Below, piece after piece: positions 44,111-52,980 of a stretch of DNA of 64,000 nt. The notes under the pieces are model-generated. The model did no database searches. It saw only the letters and a list, made by a program, of their open reading frames with translations, and was not told the DNA's origin. The stretch lies in NCBI RefSeq assembly GCF_005047595.1, contig NZ_SUPL01000001.1, positions 434,001-498,000 on the forward strand. The letters are read 5' to 3'. A program made the position numbers and the translations under genes. This DNA is from Pontimicrobium aquaticum (GTDB taxonomy: Bacteria; Bacteroidota; Bacteroidia; Flavobacteriales; Flavobacteriaceae). The stretch's first letter is position 1, and each line of letters begins with the position of its first letter.

Positions 44111-45496
44111 CTATTGTACTGAAATTACAACATTATCTACATGAATAGTTGTATTTAGATTTGCTGTATCACTTCCTGTGTATTTAAAAGCTATATGAGC
44201 TGTTCCTGAATACCCTGAAAGGTCTATACTTCCTGAACTTACAAAACTAAACCAAGTTCCATAGTCTGCTTCAAGACTAGAAGTATAGTCTAATGAAGTC
44301 CATGTTGCTGTAGCAACGCCACCTTCTGTACCATCCCAATTAGTAGAAATCAACACTTCTAGAGGTTCATGTCCTGCATCTGGATAAGCATGTTCTGTTT
44401 GAAAAGTAAGTATTTCACTCGTTTGAGCATCCATATCAATTGCTGGACTAATTAACCACCCAATGCTTGATGTATCACCAGAACTATACGGAGTAAATTC
44501 TGCATAACCATTGCCGCTATAAACTTGTTCTGTCCAAAGTGTAGAACCAGCTTCGGCATAATTTGTCCATCCAGAAATATTTAGTGTTGTATTATCTACA
44601 GCTGTATTGAAAGATTCCTCAAAAACAGGGTCACAACGTTCACTATTAAAATTTATATCATCAATCGAGTTTAATACCATAACCCTATCGTTACCACCAT
44701 AACTTTGGGTAATTACTCCCGAAATAGCTCCTCTAGCATCAGTAGGCAAAAGCACTTGTGTAAAACTTGCAAAAGAACTTGTTTCCAAAGGAAATTCTGA
44801 ACCATCAGTACAACTTACCAAAGTGCGTTGTGTATCAAAATCATCATTAGGGTCTAGAAACGTTTTCCCTTCTAAACTCATTGGAAACTGTACATTTTCG
44901 AAGGTTACAAACATTCCCATATGTGAAGAATTAACATCCGATGGTTCTAATGACAATGGTACTATTTCCATGGTAGTTCCTGATCTAAACACATGATTGG
45001 GGATCATAACGGCAGTTAGTTCACCAACCTCATCGTCATCGATGCTGCCTCCTATAGTAAGTACTTCTGATGAGTTTTCTCCTAAAAACAACCCATTTAA
45101 TTTAATATAAATCTCTCTACCTTTGTTAAACTGGTTATACGAATCTGTTTGGTTCAACACAATGCCAACAGCTGCTGTTGGGTTTTCAGGAGCATCTTGC
45201 ATGTAAAATTCTTTATAAAAATTTCCTGTAGCATCTGAAGATGTTACATAACCTTTTACAACAATATCCGAAGTTATTGCTGTTACTTGTCCTGTATATA
45301 ATGCAAGAAGTTCGGCTATGCTAACTTCGGTTAACGATCCATTACTAATGCCTTGCATAATATCCTGTAATCCTTTATTTTCTTCATTTCCTAAAGATGC
45401 AGGAACAGTAAAGTCGTCGTCTTGAACACATGAAACCATAGCTAAAGTTGCTACAGTAACCATCATTAAAGTTAATATTCTATTGAATTTACCCAT
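44111..45496 (-). CDS. DUF5689-domain lipoprotein with choice-of-anchor J-type C-terminus
   Basis: About 461 residues from the ATG at 45496, which gives a lipoprotein signal ending ATLAMVSCVQDD; the 45562 start adds 22 residues. The N-terminal domain (SIAELLALYTGQ, SDIVVKGYVTSSDATGNFYK) is DUF5689, an OB-like fold often linked to secreted nuclease or sugar-binding proteins. The C-terminal part (FEESFNTAVDNTTLNISGWT, ends VDNVVISVQ) is a jelly-roll-like choice-of-anchor J module. It lies 76 bases downstream of the TonB receptor and is probably the receptor's surface partner, in SusD-like fashion. Confidence 0.82.
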   Translation of the reverse strand: MGKFNRILTLMMVTVATLAMVSCVQDDDFTVPASLGNEENKGLQDIMQGISNGSLTEVSIAELLALYTGQVTAITSDIVVKGYVTSSDATGNFYKEFYMQDAPENPTAAVGIVLNQTDSYNQFNKGREIYIKLNGLFLGENSSEVLTIGGSIDDDEVGELTAVMIPNHVFRSGTTMEIVPLSLEPSDVNSSHMGMFVTFENVQFPMSLEGKTFLDPNDDFDTQRTLVSCTDGSEFPLETSSFASFTQVLLPTDARGAISGVITQSYGGNDRVMVLNSIDDINFNSERCDPVFEESFNTAVDNTTLNISGWTNYAEAGSTLWTEQVYSGNGYAEFTPYSSGDTSSIGWLISPAIDMDAQTSEILTFQTEHAYPDAGHEPLEVLISTNWDGTEGGVATATWTSLDYTSSLEADYGTWFSFVSSGSIDLSGYSGTAHIAFKYTGSDTANLNTTIHVDNVVISVQ

Positions 45497-45572
45497 AGTT
45501 TTATTTTTTTTGGATTCCGTGAATGCTATGCATTTCATTGTTTGTGATATAATATTTTTCATAATTGTTTTT

Positions 45573-48350
45573 TTAGAATCTGAAGTTTAGATTAAGGAAA
45601 TACGTAGTACCTCGACCATACCAATATTTAGGACCGAATATGCGCTTAGGATTAGCGTTATCGTCTCTTAGCTGCCTAAAATTAGCATTTCTTCCTTGTT
45701 CAAAACCACCAGTTTTGTACTCTTTGTCCAGTAGGTTATTAACACTTGCAAATAAGCCAATAAAATAATCGCCTATTTTCCATGACTTGCCTCCAATAAG
45801 ATTAACCGTCATGTAATCATCAAATTTCTCTTGCTTTAAAAGTTCTCTTGCTAAATCTGGATCGTAGTCGTTAAATGGCAATCCGTCATTATCTAAATAA
45901 AAATTTTCTGTTCTTATTAATGGACTCACATCTAGGTATGCATTAGAAAAGAAATTGGCTGTCGCACCAAACCACCAATAATCTGGATCTCTATATTCAA
46001 ACCCTACCGAAGCAGCTCGTTGTGAGCCTCCAGCTATTTTGTAATCCTTTAAATTTGCTTGATTGAAGTCTTGAAACCCATTTTCAAAATCATCGGATGT
46101 TAAAATAAGGTTTGGGTTATTATCGTAAGTAAATTGTCCAATTGAAGCAGCTCCTTTTAATTTTATTGTTGGTGTTACTTGTGCTTCTATACCCAACTCG
46201 CCTCCAAAATGTTTTTTGTTAACTCCCTGAAGAATTTCTTGTACAAAAGCTGTATTATCTCCACCAATACCATCAGCAAAGAAGAATGAAATTTCATTAG
46301 CATCTTTAATGGTTGTATAATACCCTGTAAGTCTAGCTTTAACTATTGGAGATCTAAAAATATAACTAGCGTCAACCGAGGTTATTTTCTCCTCAGTAAT
46401 ATCTATCCCACTTTGGTCTCCAACTATACTATGGTTTTCTCTTGAGTTTGAAAACGCATTTCGTAACGAGGGTGCTTTAGTTATATAAGCCGCATTTATA
46501 TCAAATAAGTGCTTTCCTGTTAACTTATATGTAAATCCTGCCTTAGCACCTAAGCCATTAAATTTAAGTTTCTTTCCTTTACCATACGAGTTGTCTTGAT
46601 AAGCTTCATGTTGATATAATCCTTCTCTTTGATATTGTGTATTGGTAATACTTCCTGCAACATAAAAGTCTATTTTATTATACTTAAATGCCGCTTGAAT
46701 ATTGGCACTAAAAACATCGGCATATAAGTTATAGTTGTATCTAAATTTATCACCTTCATTAGCAACCCTGTCAGGGTTTCTATAATCATATTGATACCCA
46801 TCAAAAGAGTCAACATTTAAATACCCTGTAGTACTTCCTAACATGTCTGTTATTTGTGCAAAGTTTTCAGATTTTAGTTGTCTTAAGTTTAAAGCGCCAT
46901 TTAAGGTAATATTATCTGTTAACTCTGTATTAAAAATGGTATTTGCGGTGAACTGCGTGTCATCGCTTCTATCTTCATATAACACATATGCTGCATTATA
47001 ACCGCTAATATTATTAGTGATATTAGCATCATACATTCTATTCCAATTTATTTGTCCATTATTAATAAACTCTTGTTGCCATTCATAAGCTCGTTCTAAA
47101 TCATCATCTGCCAACCAGTAACTAGGAAGTCTTTGGTAATAAGCAGGACTTGGGTTAGCTCCTCCTCCATCATTATCTACATTATTTATTGGCCCTCCAT
47201 AGTCTAAACGACTATTTCCAAGCTCACCAAATTGGTATGCCAAATTAGTGTTTAAGGTTGTTTTATCATTAATATCCCAGTAGTGGTTTAACATAATTAT
47301 TGGCTCATCGGTACGCTTTACTCTGGAGTTACGTTTTTCGCCATCTTGCCAACCCCAATACTCATTGTACCTAATATCTTTTAAATCGTAAACTTCTTGT
47401 GTGTTAGGTGATGATTTTCCTCTTCTATTTGGCGCATAAATTCCTGTAATATTGATGCTGTGATTATCATTGATTTGTTTTTCTACAGAGACAAAAAATG
47501 AATTGGCATCATAAAAAGTTCCGTCTTGAAAACCTTCATTTCCCCATCGTCTTCCAAGAGATAATGAATATGCCCAACCTCCTTCAACTAAACCTGAAGC
47601 GTAAGACGCCATTATACGGTTTGTATAACTTCTATTAGATGATGAATAAGTAATACGCCCTCCTTTTCTATATTTAGAGGCTCTTACATTAATGTTAGTA
47701 GTTCCTAAAATACCTCCAAAATTATACGCTGAAGGCGGAATACCATTAGTAAACTCTTGGTTTCGCATTACATCGTTTAAACCTCCCCAATTACTCCATT
47801 GTGGTCGCCCATTAAACATCTTGTTCATTTCAACACCATTAATGAGTATGGTTCCATTCTCTGAATCGAGTCCTCTTACCCTAAAAAATGATGAACCAAA
47901 TTCAAAAGCAGCTGTACGTAAAAACACATCTTGCGACGATTGTAGTAATCCCGAAATATTATCAGCACCACTTGTATCGTCGTTAAGTTCGTCATCTGAC
48001 AAACTAATAGTGAATAAATCGGCCGAATCAGATACATCAATATCTAAAGACATATCAGTAATATTCACGGTACTGCCCTCATTAACTACAATTGGATATC
48101 TAGCAGTAATATATCCTAGTTTAGACACATTTAAAACCTGTTCGCCTAATGGGACGTTTCTTGTAAAGCTAAACTCTCCATTAGCATCTGTTTTAGTTGA
48201 AAATGAAGTCTCCTCAATAGTTATTATAACTTCGGGAATTGGTAAATTTGTTACTGCATCCTTTACACTACCTCTTATTATAGTTTGTTGTGCAAAAGCT
48301 GAGGAAACAAAAACAACTCCCATTAAAAAAATAAGTACGTTTTTTTTCAT
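45573..48350 (-). CDS. TonB-dependent receptor with CarboxypepD_reg-like domain
   Basis: About 925 residues from the ATG at 48350 (MKKNVLIFLMGVVFVSSAFA, a signal ending AFAQ). Residues about 25-110 are the CarboxypepD_reg-like beta-sandwich (IIRGSVKDAVTNLPIPEVII). The plug contains VRGLDSENGTILINGVEMNK and NEFTNGI-type turns, and a 22-strand-type barrel ends in LNLNFRF, with the required terminal Phe. It is not followed by a SusD gene but by the DUF5689 lipoprotein. Divergent nuclease gene and neighbouring nuclease copies suggest it imports products of nucleic-acid or phosphoester breakdown; this is inferred from context. Confidence 0.9.
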   Translation of the reverse strand: MKKNVLIFLMGVVFVSSAFAQQTIIRGSVKDAVTNLPIPEVIITIEETSFSTKTDANGEFSFTRNVPLGEQVLNVSKLGYITARYPIVVNEGSTVNITDMSLDIDVSDSADLFTISLSDDELNDDTSGADNISGLLQSSQDVFLRTAAFEFGSSFFRVRGLDSENGTILINGVEMNKMFNGRPQWSNWGGLNDVMRNQEFTNGIPPSAYNFGGILGTTNINVRASKYRKGGRITYSSSNRSYTNRIMASYASGLVEGGWAYSLSLGRRWGNEGFQDGTFYDANSFFVSVEKQINDNHSINITGIYAPNRRGKSSPNTQEVYDLKDIRYNEYWGWQDGEKRNSRVKRTDEPIIMLNHYWDINDKTTLNTNLAYQFGELGNSRLDYGGPINNVDNDGGGANPSPAYYQRLPSYWLADDDLERAYEWQQEFINNGQINWNRMYDANITNNISGYNAAYVLYEDRSDDTQFTANTIFNTELTDNITLNGALNLRQLKSENFAQITDMLGSTTGYLNVDSFDGYQYDYRNPDRVANEGDKFRYNYNLYADVFSANIQAAFKYNKIDFYVAGSITNTQYQREGLYQHEAYQDNSYGKGKKLKFNGLGAKAGFTYKLTGKHLFDINAAYITKAPSLRNAFSNSRENHSIVGDQSGIDITEEKITSVDASYIFRSPIVKARLTGYYTTIKDANEISFFFADGIGGDNTAFVQEILQGVNKKHFGGELGIEAQVTPTIKLKGAASIGQFTYDNNPNLILTSDDFENGFQDFNQANLKDYKIAGGSQRAASVGFEYRDPDYWWFGATANFFSNAYLDVSPLIRTENFYLDNDGLPFNDYDPDLARELLKQEKFDDYMTVNLIGGKSWKIGDYFIGLFASVNNLLDKEYKTGGFEQGRNANFRQLRDDNANPKRIFGPKYWYGRGTTYFLNLNFRF

Positions 48351-48405
48351 ATTTAATTTTAAAATTAACACTCCTTTTCTTAAAACTTACATTTTTTAAG
48401 ACTAC

Positions 48406-48441
48406 CAAATTTACATTATTTATTACTAATATTTACCTTTG
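48406..48441. promoter_or_regulatory. Divergent promoter region of receptor and nuclease
   Basis: A minus-strand TAAATTTG (48406-48413, CAAATTTA on plus) and a plus-strand TACCTTTG (48434-48441) both fit TAnnTTTG. They sit between the start codons of the receptor (48350) and the nuclease (48489), 20 bases apart, so both genes may share control. Confidence 0.5.
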
Positions 48442-48488
48442 GCTTAAGATTTGATTGTATCTTAACGAACTCATAATACATGTTTTAA

Positions 48489-49535
48489 ATGAAAAAAATA
48501 AACTTTTTAGTAATTGCATTTCTCTTTTTTACATCTGTAGATGGGCAAGAAAAAAGGAAATTTAAAGTACATACTGTAGCTTTCTATAACGTTGAAAATT
48601 TATTCGATACAATTAATAATCCCAATAAGTTTGATGAAGCAAGCCCCATAATGGAGCTGAATTTTAATAGAGGCGAGGTTTACAAACAGAAAGTTAAGAA
48701 TATGGCGAAAGTTATATCTGAAATAGGCGCAGATGTGTCTAAAAATTCGCCTGTAATTATTGGTATTTCTGAAGTTGAAAACAGACAAGTTATTGAAGAT
48801 TTAGCCAATGATTCTGCTTTGGTAAAAAAAGATTATGGTATTGTACACTTTGAATCGCCTGATGCAAGAGGGATTGATGTTGCCTTAATGTACCAAAAAG
48901 CTTTTTTTACACCTATAGAAACAAGCAATCATGAACTAAAAATTTATGATGATAATACTAGAAAACGAGTCTATACAAGAGACCAACTACTGGTTAGTGG
49001 AAAATTGGAAGGGGAGTTGATTCATATAATTGTAAACCATTGGCCTTCTAGAAGTGGTGGTGAAGCAAGGAGTAGGCCTAAACGAATTGCAGCAGCGAAA
49101 CTAAATAAACGTATTATAGATTCGCTTCAAGCCATTGACCCTTATGCTAAAATTTTTACAATGGGCGATTTAAATGATGATCCTACTAATTCAAGTGTTA
49201 AGGATATTTTAAATGCCGAAAAGGATAAAGAAAAAGTAAAACTTAAAGGTATTTATAACCCTATGGAAGATTTTTTTAGAAAAGGGTTAGGCTCTAATGC
49301 TTATCGTGACGCATGGAGTTTGTTTGACCAAATATTAATTACAAAACCTTTATTAGAAAAAGATTACTCTTCTTTTAGATTTTATAAAGCAGGTATTTTT
49401 AACAAACAGTACTTAACTAATAAAAAAGGCAGGTATAAAGGCTATCCGTTTAGGAGTTTTGCCGATGGCGGTTTTACTAATGGTTATAGTGACCATTTCC
49501 CTGTGTATGTACACATTATAAAAGAAATTGATTAA
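48489..49535 (+). CDS. Secreted endonuclease/exonuclease/phosphatase-family protein
   Basis: 348 residues with a signal peptide (MKKINFLVIAFLFFTSVDG). EEP-fold motifs: FYNVENLFD, ISEVENRQVIEDL (metal-binding Glu), VNHWPSRSGG (His), TMGDLNDDPTN (Asp/Asn) and GYSDHFPVY (catalytic His). All key residues are intact, unlike the paralogue at 42721. Predicted to cleave nucleic acids or phosphoesters outside the cytoplasm. It is divergent from the TonB receptor. Confidence 0.88.
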   Translation: MKKINFLVIAFLFFTSVDGQEKRKFKVHTVAFYNVENLFDTINNPNKFDEASPIMELNFNRGEVYKQKVKNMAKVISEIGADVSKNSPVIIGISEVENRQVIEDLANDSALVKKDYGIVHFESPDARGIDVALMYQKAFFTPIETSNHELKIYDDNTRKRVYTRDQLLVSGKLEGELIHIIVNHWPSRSGGEARSRPKRIAAAKLNKRIIDSLQAIDPYAKIFTMGDLNDDPTNSSVKDILNAEKDKEKVKLKGIYNPMEDFFRKGLGSNAYRDAWSLFDQILITKPLLEKDYSSFRFYKAGIFNKQYLTNKKGRYKGYPFRSFADGGFTNGYSDHFPVYVHIIKEID

Positions 49536-49555
49536 CAACAACTAGCTCATAAAAC

Positions 49556-49590
49556 AAAAAAGGCAGCAATTTTTGCTACCTTTTTTGTTT
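49556..49590. terminator. Rho-independent terminator
   Basis: AAAAAAGGCAGCAA pairs with TTGCTACCTTTTTT across a short T loop, with one mismatch. It lies 20 bases after the nuclease stop, next to the end of the convergent 4-TM gene. Confidence 0.75.
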
Positions 49591-50026
49591 AATTTAACCA
49601 TGCATCCCATGGAATTCTTGATAAAAACAACACTAAAGCAATTACGTAAAAAATAGCAATAATTTTAAATTTTGGTGCTGATGTTAATTTCTTTTTGTGC
49701 TTAGAATAGCCTATTGTAATTAATACTACAGCCAAAATATTTACAAATGGATGCTCTACTAAATACAATCTAACAGAAGCTGTTTTCATTACCTCGCTTC
49801 CCATTTCACTCCACATATCAAACATAGGAGATACAAAATACAGTATCATACCAATTAATAGTTGTATGTGAGATACTATTAATGTAAAAAGTGATATTCT
49901 AAATGCCTTGGCATTGTATTCTTTTTTCCCAAGAAGTCCTAAAAAAGCATTTAAAACTGCTAACAACAATATAAATAACACTAAGTAGGCCCAATAGGAA
50001 TGGAGCATTTTTACAATATCGTACAT
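49589..50026 (-). CDS. Four-helix membrane protein, possibly cytochrome b-like
   Basis: 145 residues with four hydrophobic helices. Conserved-looking His residues occur in KMLHSYWAYL, IVSHIQLLIG and VEHPFVNIL, where heme-binding membrane proteins hold axial ligands. The C-terminus reads FYVIALVLFLSRIPWDAWLN. Similar flavobacterial proteins are annotated variously and inconsistently; a heme role is only inferred from the His placement. Confidence 0.65.
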   Translation of the reverse strand: MYDIVKMLHSYWAYLVLFILLLAVLNAFLGLLGKKEYNAKAFRISLFTLIVSHIQLLIGMILYFVSPMFDMWSEMGSEVMKTASVRLYLVEHPFVNILAVVLITIGYSKHKKKLTSAPKFKIIAIFYVIALVLFLSRIPWDAWLN

Positions 50027-50073
50027 AATTTATTTTTTATTAAATGAGTTTCAAAAATAGTGATTTTTATTCA

Positions 50074-50107
50074 TAAAAAAGCCTGCTCTTTATGAGCAGG
50101 CTTTTTA
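50074..50107. terminator. Rho-independent terminator after the second TonB receptor
   Basis: AAAAAGCCTGCTC pairs perfectly with GAGCAGGCTTTTT across a five-base loop. It lies 20 bases after the receptor stop on the minus strand. Confidence 0.9.
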
Positions 50108-50126
50108 TAAAATCTATATAAGAATA

Positions 50127-52814
50127 TTAGAATTTGTAACGTAAGCTTACGTTCCAGGTTCTACCTAAACCAAAGTATCCTTGGTTACGGTTACTAATAC
50201 CTTTAAAATTAGCCTCACCTCCTGTTGCTTGAATATTTGTTCTTAAGTCAGAAAGATAAATTTCATAGAATACGTTATTAACGTTAGCTCTAATGTTAAG
50301 AGACTTGTCCTTATCTTTTCCTACTAGCATTTTATAAGAAACACCAGTATCTACAATTTTGTAGGCAGGCATTCTTAAGTTTTGCTTTACAGCTCCCACG
50401 TTTGCATATAATCTATCGTAGTATCTAAAGTCTGCATCCCAAGATAGTCTTTCAGCTAAATCTACATCAATACCAAATCCTAAAGTAAATTGTGCAGCAT
50501 CACCTACCATACCTCCATCAACATCTACTTCATCTTCAGAAATAATATTTTGATTCTCATCAGTGATTTGAGTTCTAGAAGTTCCTTGATATTTCCAACT
50601 ACCTGCAGACATAAATCCATTAAACTTAAATCCATCAGCTAATCTAGCAATAAAATCTACTTCTAACCCAGAGTGTAATTGCTCAACACCAAAATTTAGT
50701 GTATTTTGAACTACTCCACCTACAATACTTGAAGAACTTATAACTCTGTCTTTCCAAGAGGTTCTATATACGTTTACATTTGCAGAAAACGCTCTTGTAC
50801 TATAAGAGTACCCAGCTTCCAAACCAAAAATAGTTTCATTTTGGTATCCTGGACTTTCTTGGTTGTTAAACTGTGTCCAGATATTATCTTGATATGGTTG
50901 TCTTGAATAATACCCAGCATTAACATAGGCTTTATTCTCTTCGGCTTCATCCAACACAAACCCTAGACCACCTTTAAGATTATATCCTACATTGCTTATT
51001 TTTTCAGAATCCACTGAATCTGTTGTTCCAGCAGGAAGCGGAGTTCCTGTCCATTGTGGTGATGTCCCATTAATAAGTGATTGATCGGCATACTGATAAT
51101 GATCAAAACGCTGGTGCCATTGGTTAGATAAAGCTCCTTGGAAAAATGCAGAAAATTTATCATTAGCATATTCTAATTGTGCAAAAACACCTCCATAAGA
51201 AATACGCTCATCATTACTGTAAGCAATTTTATCTTTTTCATCTACATCAGCAAATAATACCGCCCATGGATTTGCAGATAAGTCTCTTGTTGTAATGACA
51301 TTTTTATACGTTCCAAAAGAACCATATGTTTGATGGTTTTCATCTCTTAGACGAATATCTTCTTGCCATGATGTTAAGCCATGAAAATTTTCTACCATTC
51401 TAAAGTGCTTACCATAGTAGGTTCTTAAGTCTAACCCAATATTAAAACTAAGGTTTTCACTTAACTGTGTTTGTAAGTTAGATACAATTCCATACCAGTT
51501 GTGTAAGTTCATTGAAGAACGCGTTACATAACCTCCACCCGCAGTAAAGTAGCCACCAGCTCCATTCGCAACACTATTATTATATGCATAAATAGCATCA
51601 TAATCTATACGCCCTTCAGCTGTTCTAATACGGTAACCTCTGTTTCCAGTTCCACCACCACGTCCCCAGGACGCATATAATACTGTAGATAAATTAGTAT
51701 CATCACTAATTGTATAATCCCAGTTTAAGTTAGCAACTGGCTTATGGTAGAAATTTCTTCTTTCAGTCATGTACTGACCTTTGTAAGTTCCCCAGTTATT
51801 ATTATATCTTCTTCCATACTTAGCATAATCAGATAATCTCTTAGAGAAGTTTTGATCGTGAAACTGTGGTGCTCCTGTAATTAGGAAGTTAAAGTTATGT
51901 GTTTCGTTTGGTGTATATCCCACAGATAAAAAATATGTTTGTCCAGCACCAAAGTTACCTTCGTTGTAGCCATCACCTTGCCAGTGAGACAGCATAAAGC
52001 TTGCTCCCCAACCTTTTTCAGATTTCCCAGTACTATACTGATAAGTTGTCTTAATAAAATCGTCATTTGCAATACCAGCGTATAAAAACCCAGATTCTCT
52101 TTTATCAGTCGTTTTAGTAACAAAGTTTACCGTACCACCAACTGATGAAATTGCTAGTTTTGACGACCCTAATCCTCTTTGAATCTGAATTGCACTAGCA
52201 ATATCATTAATTCCAGACCAGTTAGACCAATACATTTTACCGTCTTCCATACCATTAATTGGTTGTCCGTTTAAAAGATATGCCGTATTGTCTTGTGCGA
52301 AACCACGAACATTGATTCTAGAATCCCCAAAACCACCTGATTGACCTGCAACATATACCGAAGGTGTGTTTACAAGAGTCATTGTGATGTCTTGTGTTCC
52401 AATTTTCTTTTGAATTTCAGCAGCTGTAATAGTTGACACTGCAACTGGTGTTTTTCTATCTTCAGCTAAATCGATAAGCCCTGTACCAACAATAACTATT
52501 TCCTCTAATGTGTTATCCGGAGATAATGTTATTGTTCCTAAATTGGTATTTCCATTAAAACTCAATGTTACAGAGCCATATCCAACATAAGATATTGTTA
52601 CTTGACCTGAAGTTGCTTGAGTAGTTAATGTGAATTTTCCATCAAAGTCTGTAGAAACTCCATTTGTAGTTCCTTTTTCAATAATGTTCGCTCCTGGTAA
52701 TGGAGCATTTAGTTCAGAATCCATAATGGTTCCTGTAACTGTACTTTGCGCTATGACACCAGTAGTAAATACTAATGCTAAAGCAAGTAATAAAAATTGA
52801 GTAGTTTTTTTCAT
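50127..52814 (-). CDS. TonB-dependent receptor with CarboxypepD_reg-like domain
   Basis: 895 residues with signal KKTTQFLLLALALVFTTGVIAQ-type ending (ATG at 52814). Residues about 22-110 are the CarboxypepD_reg-like domain (STVTGTIMDSELNAPLPGAN). The plug has VNTPSVYVAGQSGGFGDSRI and a LNGQPINGMEDGKMYWSNWS turn. The barrel ends VSLRYKF with terminal Phe. The plug motif resembles the receptor at 45573, so the two are distant paralogues. No SusD-like partner is adjacent, so the ligand cannot be inferred. Confidence 0.92.
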   Translation of the reverse strand: MKKTTQFLLLALALVFTTGVIAQSTVTGTIMDSELNAPLPGANIIEKGTTNGVSTDFDGKFTLTTQATSGQVTISYVGYGSVTLSFNGNTNLGTITLSPDNTLEEIVIVGTGLIDLAEDRKTPVAVSTITAAEIQKKIGTQDITMTLVNTPSVYVAGQSGGFGDSRINVRGFAQDNTAYLLNGQPINGMEDGKMYWSNWSGINDIASAIQIQRGLGSSKLAISSVGGTVNFVTKTTDKRESGFLYAGIANDDFIKTTYQYSTGKSEKGWGASFMLSHWQGDGYNEGNFGAGQTYFLSVGYTPNETHNFNFLITGAPQFHDQNFSKRLSDYAKYGRRYNNNWGTYKGQYMTERRNFYHKPVANLNWDYTISDDTNLSTVLYASWGRGGGTGNRGYRIRTAEGRIDYDAIYAYNNSVANGAGGYFTAGGGYVTRSSMNLHNWYGIVSNLQTQLSENLSFNIGLDLRTYYGKHFRMVENFHGLTSWQEDIRLRDENHQTYGSFGTYKNVITTRDLSANPWAVLFADVDEKDKIAYSNDERISYGGVFAQLEYANDKFSAFFQGALSNQWHQRFDHYQYADQSLINGTSPQWTGTPLPAGTTDSVDSEKISNVGYNLKGGLGFVLDEAEENKAYVNAGYYSRQPYQDNIWTQFNNQESPGYQNETIFGLEAGYSYSTRAFSANVNVYRTSWKDRVISSSSIVGGVVQNTLNFGVEQLHSGLEVDFIARLADGFKFNGFMSAGSWKYQGTSRTQITDENQNIISEDEVDVDGGMVGDAAQFTLGFGIDVDLAERLSWDADFRYYDRLYANVGAVKQNLRMPAYKIVDTGVSYKMLVGKDKDKSLNIRANVNNVFYEIYLSDLRTNIQATGGEANFKGISNRNQGYFGLGRTWNVSLRYKF

Positions 52815-52906
52815 ACTGAAAAATTAAATTGATTTTTTAGTTCTAGGCAAAATTAACCATTAATTGTTATTGCTTATTAACTAATTGTTAAGAATTTTTG
52901 CCGCCG

Positions 52907-52939
52907 CAAATATACATACTATTGTTGAATTTTAACAAA
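52907..52939 (-). promoter_or_regulatory. Promoter of the TonB receptor (TTTG-N21-TATATTTG)
   Basis: On the minus strand TTTG (52939-52936) is followed by 21 bases and then TATATTTG (52914-52907). This is the best match in the window to the Bacteroidota sigma-A promoter (-33 TTTG, -7 TAnnTTTG). It would give a leader of about 85 bases before the ATG at 52814. Confidence 0.65.
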
Positions 52940-52980
52940 TTTTAACGTATTAACCTTGGCAGAGGTTTCTTAAAAAGACT

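Noticed and set aside
47692-48399. Long plus-strand open frame (235 codons) over the TonB receptor start
   Set aside because: It is antisense to a well-supported receptor gene, its translation has no family features, and it has no credible promoter or start.
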